Positions 1 to 4,793 of a stretch of DNA of 5,146 bases are shown here, in pieces (position 1 is the stretch's first letter; every line of letters begins with the position of its first letter). The translations under genes and the position numbers were made by a program. The notes under the pieces were generated by a model. The model did not search any database, had not been told where the DNA came from, and was given only the letters and a program-made list of their open reading frames with translations. Source of the DNA: Bacteroidota bacterium (GTDB lineage Bacteria; Bacteroidota; Ignavibacteria; Ignavibacteriales; Ignavibacteriaceae); NCBI GenBank assembly GCA_021778375.1, contig JAJYCM010000206.1, positions 1 through 5,146 of the forward strand. Direction: 5' to 3'.

Positions 1-149
1 TTAACTACCAATTCAATTGAAGTAGAACCAGCGTCCACTGAGTTTTCGATTAATTCTTTAACGACAGATTCCGGTCTTTGGACTACTTCGCCGGCAGCAA
101 TTTTATTCGCTAAATTTTCTGGCAGTATTTTTATTTTCTTTATAGACAT
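1..149 (-). CDS. mutL: DNA mismatch repair protein MutL, N-terminal 49 codons (runs off left edge)
   Basis: MutL is the GHKL-family ATPase that links mismatch recognition by MutS to downstream strand incision and removal. The reading frame opens with an ATG at 149..147 and stays open to the window edge. It carries the family's hallmark N-terminus: ILPENLANKIAAGEVVQRP (residues 8-26), then VVKELIENSVDAG (29-41). This second block is GHKL motif I, with the general-base glutamate at E32 and the Mg/ATP-binding asparagine at N36, matching E29 and N33 of E. coli MutL. The start codon follows the folA stop codon with no base between, so translation probably depends on folA (coupling); the upstream sequence is A/T-rich with no clear Shine-Dalgarno. 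The C-terminal dimerisation and endonuclease region lies outside the window, so whether this MutL has the DQHA nuclease motif cannot be told. Confidence 0.93.
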   Translation of the reverse strand, partial: MSIKKIKILPENLANKIAAGEVVQRPESVVKELIENSVDAGSTSIELVV

Positions 150-632
150 CTAAATTTTTCTAACATAAGTATAAATATCAAATTCATTTCTTCCATCTAT
201 TCTTTTAACCTCCCAAATTTTAAGATCTATTTCCGGGAAAAAAACATCTCCTTCTGCATTAAACTTCATATAAGAGATTAATAATTCATCAGCAGTATTC
301 ATTGCTTGCTTATAAATGTCGGTTCCGCCAATGACAAAAATCTTTTCATAATCTTTCGACTCACAATATTTATAAGCTGAATGCAAACTATCTAAAATAA
401 CTATCTCTGTAAATGCCAATATTAGCTTTTTGTTGCGGGTGAGCACAATATTCAGCCGGTTTTTCAAAGGCTTACCGAGTGTATCGAAAGTTTTTCTACC
501 CATAATAACCGGAAATCCAGAAGTTGTGTTTTTGAAATGTTGGAATTCCTCTCTGGAATGCCAGGGTATTTCTCCGCTTGATTTTCCAATTACCCCATTT
601 TGAGCAACCGCTGAAATAATAATTTTCTTCAT
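150..632 (-). CDS. folA: Dihydrofolate reductase (DHFR)
   Basis: DHFR reduces 7,8-dihydrofolate to tetrahydrofolate with NADPH in the cytoplasm, restoring the cofactor that ThyA oxidises. The 160 residues match the usual bacterial length (about 160). Visible landmarks are AVAQNGVIG (8-16, Met20-loop region), PWHSREEFQHFK (23-34) with W24 and the acidic active-site residue as E29 (Asp27 in E. coli; Glu is also common in the family), PVIMGRKTF (41-49) for NADPH binding, R59 (equivalent of E. coli R57, which binds the folate glutamate), IGG at 101-103, and AEGDVFFP near residues 126-133. Ser120 stands where E. coli has Thr113, a conservative change. The gene lies 19 bases after thyA and abuts mutL. 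Its ribosome site is weak (TTAGAGAATTGT before the ATG). The thyA-folA pairing is common in bacteria and supports the call. Confidence 0.95.
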   Translation of the reverse strand: MKKIIISAVAQNGVIGKSSGEIPWHSREEFQHFKNTTSGFPVIMGRKTFDTLGKPLKNRLNIVLTRNKKLILAFTEIVILDSLHSAYKYCESKDYEKIFVIGGTDIYKQAMNTADELLISYMKFNAEGDVFFPEIDLKIWEVKRIDGRNEFDIYTYVRKI

Positions 633-651
633 AACAATTCTCTAACGAAAA

Positions 652-1491
652 TCAAACTGCTACTTCAAATTTAATTTTATCATGGCTAGTATAATTGCTC
701 AATTCGAAGTCTTCAAATTTTAATTCATCAATTGGTTTCTTCGCTATTGTCAAAGTAGATAAAGACAGGGGCTCGCGTTTTAGCTGTTCCAGCAATCCTT
801 CACGATGGTCAAATTTTTCCATTTGAGAACCTTTATCCGCGATATAGATATGAGCGTCAATAATAGTATGCGCAAAAAAGCCTAATTCAAGATTAACCTC
901 TTGTGCAATAATTTGAGTTAGAATAGAATAGGCGGCAAGATTAAATGGAATTCCAAGTGCAATATCACCGGAGCGTTGGGTTAAATGGCAATTTAGCTTT
1001 CCATTGCTGACGTTAAAAGCAAAACTATAGTGACATGGGGGAAGCTTGCTTTTAGTAGCATTACCTGGTTCCCATGCGGTTACAACTAACCTTCTGCTAT
1101 AGGGCTTATTTTTTAATTCATCGATAACATATTTGATTTGGTCAACCTCTCTAATCTGCCAATTTCCTTCTTTATCCTTTTCTGCGCTAGGAAAATGCCG
1201 CCAATAATAACCATAAGCCGTTTCAAGATTTCCGTCTTCGTCAGCCCAGGCATCCCAAATTTTAGTATGCTTACGCAAATTTCTTATATGGTTTTCACCC
1301 GAAAGATACCAAAGTACCTCATGCAAAATAGATTTCCATTCCATTTTTTTAGTCGTGAGCAAAGGAAAACCTTTGGAAAGGTCTACACGATAAAAAGCCC
1401 CAAAATAAGAAAGTGTATCGACTCCGGTTCTTGAGGGCTTTCTTACACCTTCATCTAAGACTAATTTAATGAGATCCAAATACTGCTGCAT
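652..1491 (-). CDS. thyA: Thymidylate synthase (ThyA type)
   Basis: ThyA methylates dUMP to dTMP using 5,10-methylenetetrahydrofolate as both carbon donor and reductant, yielding dihydrofolate. At 279 residues it is slightly longer than the E. coli enzyme (264). All key residues I can align are present: R21 (phosphate), E58, the SRR pair R133/R134, the nucleophile C153 in LPPCHYSFAF, QRSGD at 172-176 (R173, D176), N184 in PFNLAAY, and H214/Y216 in DAHIY. Two departures from E. coli ThyA are visible: Ile211 replaces the Gly before DAHIY, and about nine extra residues lie between DAHIY and LKREP (roughly 217-238). Neither touches the catalytic set, so the enzyme should be active. The start is supported by AAAAGGA seven bases upstream. 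It is the first gene of the leftward thyA-folA-mutL operon. Confidence 0.97.
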   Translation of the reverse strand: MQQYLDLIKLVLDEGVRKPSRTGVDTLSYFGAFYRVDLSKGFPLLTTKKMEWKSILHEVLWYLSGENHIRNLRKHTKIWDAWADEDGNLETAYGYYWRHFPSAEKDKEGNWQIREVDQIKYVIDELKNKPYSRRLVVTAWEPGNATKSKLPPCHYSFAFNVSNGKLNCHLTQRSGDIALGIPFNLAAYSILTQIIAQEVNLELGFFAHTIIDAHIYIADKGSQMEKFDHREGLLEQLKREPLSLSTLTIAKKPIDELKFEDFELSNYTSHDKIKFEVAV

Positions 1492-1498
1492 TAATAAA

Positions 1499-1505
1499 TC
1501 CTTTT
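1499..1505 (-). promoter_or_regulatory. Ribosome binding site of thyA
   Basis: On the minus strand AAAAGGA stands seven bases before the thyA ATG. It contains AAGGA, a good match to the Shine-Dalgarno core, and fixes the start at 1491. It is the clearest ribosome site in the window; the 2250 glycosyltransferase and the flippase show none. Confidence 0.6.
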
Positions 1506-1520
1506 AGGTTGGAAAACATA

Positions 1521-1549
1521 ATTCTAATAACTTTAGAAAGTTACGAAAA
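1521..1549 (-). promoter_or_regulatory. Candidate promoter of thyA-folA-mutL
   Basis: Read on the minus strand: TTTTCG (1549-1544, weak -35, three of six matches to TTGACA), a 17-base spacer, then TAGAAT (1526-1521, five of six matches to TATAAT). Transcription would start near 1514, giving a short leader of about 22 bases that contains the ribosome site. An alternative Bacteroidota-style -7 element, TATGTTTT (1520-1513), overlaps but has no TTG at the right distance. Spacing and position fit well; the -35 is poor, so this is a moderate-to-low confidence call. Confidence 0.35.
1528..1543. promoter_or_regulatory. 16-base palindrome in the thyA promoter spacer, possible operator
   Basis: TAACTTTAGAAAGTTA has two perfect 7-base arms around a 2-base centre. 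It fills almost exactly the spacer between the candidate -35 and -10 of thyA, where a dimeric repressor or activator could act. The symmetry is seen in the sequence; its role is inference. AT-rich palindromes of this size also arise by chance. Confidence 0.3.
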
Positions 1550-1734
1550 AAATAATAGTGACGAAATATTTAACATAATTACTAATTGGAACCTTCAAGA
1601 ACTACTTTTTTTGAGACTCCAGTTAAATAAACACCCCATATGGTTTTTGATAAATGAACAATTGTTCTTCCTTTTTATTTATCGCTGCTACGAGTGTTTT
1701 ACAAAGGAAATCCTTTTTAAGGTGTTACTTACTT

Positions 1735-1766
1735 AAAAGAAAATCGGCCATTTTGACCGACTTTTT
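1735..1766 (-). terminator. Intrinsic terminator, best formed in leftward RNA
   Basis: In minus-strand RNA the arms GUCGGUCA (1761-1754) and UGGCCGAU (1750-1743) pair over all eight positions around an AAA loop, using two G-U wobbles. The stem is preceded by an A-tract and followed by UUUCUUUU, the classical Rho-independent layout, partly usable in both directions. In plus-strand RNA the same two wobbles become mismatches, so the leftward reading is better. It would shield thyA from transcription entering from the right, yet no leftward gene ends here. Confidence 0.6.
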
Positions 1767-1792
1767 CTATAAAACTACTGGATCAAAATTAG

Positions 1793-1821
1793 AGGCTTGG
1801 TGGAGGCTTGTCGTAGGCTTG
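1793..1821. repeat. Three AGGCTTG direct repeats at exact 11-base spacing
   Basis: AGGCTTG occurs at 1793-1799, 1804-1810 and 1815-1821, separated by the 4-base spacers GTGG and TCGT, so the period is 11. No further copy follows on either side. A 7+4 layout with one-turn spacing resembles the half-sites bound by OmpR/PhoB-family response regulators, though the sequence is not the known Pho box (CTGTCAT). The function is unknown; no gene start is close except an 18-codon frame at 1841. Confidence 0.6.
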
Positions 1822-1965
1822 GTAGAAGTAGGGAGAATTTATGGAAAAAACCTTTGAGCGGATAAAATGGCCGGTATCAGAATTCCAAGAACATTAAGGC
1901 TGAATCATCTTTTATTAAAGAATATTATTCACACACTTTAGAGTAAAATGGAAATCTTAAAATAA

Positions 1966-2062
1966 GGGCACTTCTAAAAACTATCTTTTATAAAAATTTA
2001 ACGCAAAGAACGCAAAGAATACGCAACGTTCGCAGAGAATATTGAAGTTATTAGAAGTGCCC
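1966..2062. mobile_element. 97-base MITE-like element with terminal inverted repeats
   Basis: The ends are inverted repeats: GGGCACTTCTAAAAACT (1966-1982) against the reverse complement of 2046-2062, matching at 16 of 17 positions, with the outer 12 perfect. The tetranucleotide ATAA lies directly outside both ends (1962-1965 and 2063-2066), as expected of a 4-base target duplication, although ATAA is a common word in AT-rich DNA. The interior has no coding capacity and contains four CGCA-type repeats. This is the structure of a non-autonomous miniature element mobilised by a transposase encoded elsewhere. The parent family cannot be named from this copy. As RNA it would fold into a long hairpin from either strand. 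Confidence 0.6.
2001..2038. repeat. Internal CGCAAAGA-type repeats of the MITE-like element
   Basis: Four related units: ACGCAAAGA (2001-2009), ACGCAAAGA (2010-2018), ACGCAACGT (2021-2029) and CGCAGAGA (2031-2038). Their CGC cores start at 2002, 2011, 2022 and 2031, intervals of 9, 11 and 9. They sit only inside the element, so they probably belong to it rather than to a neighbouring gene. They are too short and irregular to be a CRISPR array. Confidence 0.6.
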
Positions 2063-2073
2063 ATAAAAGAATA

Positions 2074-2124
2074 ACGAAATGAGAGAAGAATGGGGTAAAA
2101 GTCCGCGCTTCTTCATAATTTCGT
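2074..2124. repeat. Imperfect inverted repeat, possible RNA hairpin
   Basis: ACGAAAT (2074-2080) pairs with ATTTCGT (2118-2124), and GAAGAA (2085-2090) with TTCTTC (2109-2114). They are separated by a 4-against-3 internal loop and close an 18-base loop (2091-2108) that is GC-rich at both ends. No T-tract follows, so it is not a standard terminator. It begins 11 bases after the MITE-like element. It could be a structured leader, a small RNA or a remnant of another repeat; nothing in the sequence decides. Confidence 0.4.
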
Positions 2125-2194
2125 CAATGTAAATTTATTTAAGTGAGTTTAATGTAGATTTATAGTAAAGTTTTTATATTGAGAGAATAGGATT

Positions 2195-2222
2195 TTGTTC
2201 AAAACATGCAACCTTTTATTTT
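2195..2222 (+). promoter_or_regulatory. Candidate promoter of the rightward glycosyltransferase gene
   Basis: TTGTTC (2195-2200) and TATTTT (2217-2222) are separated by 16 bases. A start near 2230 would leave a leader of about 20 bases before the ATG at 2250. The TTG and TATTTTG pair also sits at about the distance of the Bacteroidota -33/-7 signals (TTG, TAnnTTTG), but the -7 box is one base short. The match is weak and the region is very AT-rich. Confidence 0.25.
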
Positions 2223-2249
2223 GGAACTACAATTTATTATGAATTTTTC

Positions 2250-3392
2250 ATGAAGATTAAAACTGCTATTATTACTTCGGGACACCCCCCTTTAGATGAA
2301 AGAATATTTTATAAGTTCGGCAAGAGTTTAAGCGATGCCGGCTATGCCGTTGAAATAATTTGCTCTACACAAGAGATAAATGAAATGAAAGATGGAATTT
2401 CCATCGCAGGTTTTAACGGTTCACTTCTTGGGAAAAAGGAAAAAATTCTCAGGTTATATGATAAAATATTATCTTTTAACCCCTCGGTTATAATTTGCTG
2501 CGAACCATTACCTATTTTTTCCGCGTACAAGTTTAAGACAGACAATTCAAAATGTAAAATTATTTTGGATATTACTGAGTGGTACCCTGAAAATCTTGCA
2601 ACTAAAATTAAAGGGATTAAAAAGTATTTCTATTATTTATTCTACTATCTTTTTAATTTTGCTGCTGTTAGCTTAAGCGATAGTTTAATCATCGGTGAGA
2701 TAACAAAAAAAATGAGATACAATTTCATGGCACCGCTTAAAGGCAAAACCATAATCGGTTACTACCCTGTTTTGAGCTATTTTAATTATTCTTCACCACC
2801 ATTCAATGGAACGGATTTAACGTTTTGCTATGCCGGACTTATAAATTTTCAAAGAGGGATAATAACTATCTATGAAGTTGCAAAAAAGATTAAGGAAAAA
2901 TATCCCAAATTAAATATTACCTTAAAACTTGTAGGGAGATTTGAGCATGTTGAGGAAGAAATATATTTTGATGCATTAGCAAAAGACAATAAGTTAATAA
3001 CAATAGATAAAGTAGGTTGGACAAGCTATAATGGAATTTCAGAGTACCTTCAAAATGTAGATATTTGTTTTGATTTAAGAGTAAGAAATTTCATTTATAA
3101 TAATTCACTTCCGATTAAAATTTTTGAATATATGGCATGCGGAAAACCATTTATTTTCTCTGATATTAAACCCATTCGGGAAGAATTCGGCGATAATATC
3201 TGCGGCTTCCTTGTCGATCCTTCAAACCAGAATGAGGTTATTAGTAGTATTGAGAAATATATTATAGAAAAGAAGTTGCTTCTTACCCATTCCACAAATG
3301 CACGAAAGCTTATTGAAAACGGTAGAAATTGGGAAGAAGAATCTAAAAAGCTAATAAATCTGGTTAATTCATTAGCGAAAAATAAAAATTGA
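2250..3392 (+). CDS. Glycosyltransferase, GT4-like (GT-B fold), surface polysaccharide synthesis
   Basis: Likely transfers a sugar from a nucleotide-sugar donor to a lipid-linked glycan at the inner face of the cytoplasmic membrane; donor and acceptor are unknown. The 380 residues fit the GT4 family. The N-terminal half starts with TSGHPPLDERIFYKFGKSL (about 9-27), the H...DxRIxxK pattern of the acceptor domain. Residues 126-136 are strikingly aromatic (YFYYLFYYLFN) and may dock on the membrane. The C-terminal half has YAGLINFQRG (194-203), LVGR (227-230) and LPIKIFEYMACGKPFIFSD (287-305), the donor-binding block with E293. The first Glu of the usual E-x7-E motif is Asn285. No Shine-Dalgarno precedes the ATG; upstream ATG 2239 is followed by only three codons. 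It stands alone on its strand, and its last 21 bases overlap the end of the opposing flippase gene. Confidence 0.88.
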   Translation: MKIKTAIITSGHPPLDERIFYKFGKSLSDAGYAVEIICSTQEINEMKDGISIAGFNGSLLGKKEKILRLYDKILSFNPSVIICCEPLPIFSAYKFKTDNSKCKIILDITEWYPENLATKIKGIKKYFYYLFYYLFNFAAVSLSDSLIIGEITKKMRYNFMAPLKGKTIIGYYPVLSYFNYSSPPFNGTDLTFCYAGLINFQRGIITIYEVAKKIKEKYPKLNITLKLVGRFEHVEEEIYFDALAKDNKLITIDKVGWTSYNGISEYLQNVDICFDLRVRNFIYNNSLPIKIFEYMACGKPFIFSDIKPIREEFGDNICGFLVDPSNQNEVISSIEKYIIEKKLLLTHSTNARKLIENGRNWEEESKKLINLVNSLAKNKN

Positions 3393-4793
3393 ACTAGGCT
3401 TAAACCCCGTTAGTTTAACTGCAAGAAGGACAAAAAGTGTACTCAAGACAATATTAAGATAAATATTCTGCAAGATAATTCCCGCAATTAAAAAAGCAAA
3501 AACCATGGCGACAATTACAAATAATTCTTTTATGTTATAATCAATCTTGAGCTTACCTGCCGATATAAGGAATAAATAAAAAGCTGAGGCGGCAAATGCA
3601 ATCGTAGTAGCTAATGCCGCGCCCACTAAACCATAGCGAGGGATCAATATCAAATTCAATATCAAATTCAAAACAAATCCTATTCCGTCAGCCACCGGAA
3701 AGTGATAAGTTTTATTTGACACTAAAGGATAAACTGAAAAGAATGAAGCTAAACCGTTAAAAAAATAACCGAGAAGAACGAATGGGAGTATTGTTAAACC
3801 GGGTTTATACTGAGAGTTCAAAAGAGTTATTCCAAAAATTCTAAAGTCGAAAAGATATCCGGTAAAAAACGTCACAATAATCAAGACAAAGCCACCTGCA
3901 GAAATAAGTTTCAGAAAAGTTTTGCCGAATACTTCTTGATGATTCTCCATGCTGTAAATATTTAGCGCATAGGGTACCCAAGCAGTTCGAAATGAAATGA
4001 CGAAAACGTTCATAATCATAGCAATCCGATAAGAAAAGCTATAAATGCCGACTAAATTTTTCCCTAAGAAATTATTTATCAAAAATCTATCGCTAACATC
4101 CATTGCCGACGAGAACAAGCCTGAAATAATTAGAGGGGCCGAAAAGATAAGCATCATTTTAAGGATATCTAATTCAATATGCAGCGAATATTCTTCGGCT
4201 AATGACGGTACCATTAAAATAATAAGAATAGCGGAGGAAATAATTTGAGCATAAAAAATTCCTTCGACTCCTTCCTTCATTAGATAAACAAAAATTACGT
4301 TAAAGAGAAGATTTGAGATTGCAGAAACAGAAGAAAGCAAAACAACTTTTTTAGAATGTTCTTTGGTTTTAAATAAATGTAGTCCAAAATAGGCAACAAT
4401 ATCTACAAAAAGAGTTATAAAAGTTAAACGAACCAAACCGGAAGAGTTATGAGTCCCCAAAATTATTGAAGATATTTCTCCCGAAAACATTATAATAATT
4501 GCGGTAAAAATAGTTCCCGCAATCATAGCCGAATTTATCACAGTAGAGAATATTTTCACTCTTTTATTGTCAGAATCTGCTTCAATATAAAATTTGCTAA
4601 AAGCAGCCTGCAGCCCGAATTGGTATAAAACCGAAACTATAGCATAAACAGACATTAGAAGAGAATAATTACCAAACTCTTTCGTTGAAATTAAATTGGA
4701 GTAAAGAGGCAAAAGTAAAAAACTAATTGATCTAACAAAAAGGTTTCCCAGGCTATACCATATTGTAGACTTCGATAGACTTCTTTTCTGCAT
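3372..4793 (-). CDS. Polysaccharide flippase of the MOP superfamily (Wzx/RfbX-like)
   Basis: Probably moves undecaprenyl-pyrophosphate-linked oligosaccharide units across the inner membrane during O-antigen, capsule or exopolysaccharide assembly. The 473 residues give about 14 hydrophobic segments (by eye near 12-34, 43-66, 81-102, 118-140, 149-171, 176-196, 211-229, 246-268, 291-314, 331-354, 366-386, 389-411, 421-440, 443-462), the usual count for this family. Family-type motifs are SLGNLFVRSISFLLLPL near the start, DRFLINNFLGKNLVGIYS (235-252) and LIPRYGLVGAALAT (383-396). The start overlaps the stop of the upstream glycosyltransferase in TAATG, with no Shine-Dalgarno, so re-initiation is likely. 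A 12-base tandem duplication lies in segment 11. Lipid II flippase MurJ is a relative, but the glycosyltransferase context favours Wzx. Substrate specificity cannot be predicted. Confidence 0.9.
   Translation of the reverse strand: MQKRSLSKSTIWYSLGNLFVRSISFLLLPLYSNLISTKEFGNYSLLMSVYAIVSVLYQFGLQAAFSKFYIEADSDNKRVKIFSTVINSAMIAGTIFTAIIIMFSGEISSIILGTHNSSGLVRLTFITLFVDIVAYFGLHLFKTKEHSKKVVLLSSVSAISNLLFNVIFVYLMKEGVEGIFYAQIISSAILIILMVPSLAEEYSLHIELDILKMMLIFSAPLIISGLFSSAMDVSDRFLINNFLGKNLVGIYSFSYRIAMIMNVFVISFRTAWVPYALNIYSMENHQEVFGKTFLKLISAGGFVLIIVTFFTGYLFDFRIFGITLLNSQYKPGLTILPFVLLGYFFNGLASFFSVYPLVSNKTYHFPVADGIGFVLNLILNLILIPRYGLVGAALATTIAFAASAFYLFLISAGKLKIDYNIKELFVIVAMVFAFLIAGIILQNIYLNIVLSTLFVLLAVKLTGFKPSSIFIFR
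3646..3669. repeat. 12-base tandem duplication inside the flippase gene
   Basis: AATATCAAATTC occurs twice in direct tandem (3646-3657 and 3658-3669). On the coding strand it encodes the tetrapeptide NLIL twice (residues 377-384 with the frame adjusted), inside predicted membrane segment 11. The length is a multiple of three, so a gain or loss of a unit would change the helix by four residues without a frameshift. Confidence 0.7.

Larger units (their letters stand above)
1492..2249. other. 758-base non-coding region between thyA and the glycosyltransferase gene
   Basis: No open frame in this stretch looks like a real protein. Working from left to right it holds the thyA control region (about 1492-1600), AT-rich sequence without a recognisable signal (about 1600-1730), a terminator (1735-1766), three 11-base-spaced repeats (1793-1821), AT-rich sequence with an 18-codon frame (1841-1897), a MITE-like element (1966-2062), an imperfect inverted repeat (2074-2124) and a possible promoter for the rightward gene. 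Such a mosaic is typical of a junction where a housekeeping operon meets a variable polysaccharide locus; that reading is inference. Confidence 0.7.

Noticed and set aside
1138..1434. Rightward 98-codon frame opposite thyA
   Set aside because: It is a shadow on the antisense strand of a certain thyA gene; its sequence resembles no family.
1509..1736. Rightward 75-codon open frame with a TTG start, ending just before the terminator hairpin
   Set aside because: It has no ATG in frame and no ribosome site, starts 17 bases from the divergent thyA start and runs across the thyA control region. The composition is Leu/Ile/Phe-rich, as expected of random AT-rich DNA, and I recognise no motif. The stop next to the terminator is the only point in its favour.
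1654..1857. Rightward 67-codon open frame
   Set aside because: It runs straight through the terminator hairpin and the AGGCTTG repeats, which account for its WWRLVVGLVEVG tail. There is no ribosome site and no family resemblance.
1841..1897. 18-codon frame (METFERIKW-like start, MEKTFERIKW) preceded by AGGGAG five bases upstream
   Set aside because: The ribosome-site-like sequence is attractive and the frame could be a leader peptide or the stump of a lost gene, but 18 codons without a homologue or regulated gene directly downstream is not enough to call it.
2001..2038. Repeat cluster considered as a CRISPR array or replication iterons
   Set aside because: Units are only 8-9 bases, diverged, without spacers of constant length, and confined to the interior of an inverted-repeat element. 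No cas or rep gene is nearby.
3400..3418. Hairpin TTAAAC/GTTTAA near the convergent gene ends, considered as a terminator
   Set aside because: The stem is only six base pairs and AT-rich, there is no T-tract on either strand, and it lies inside the flippase coding region.
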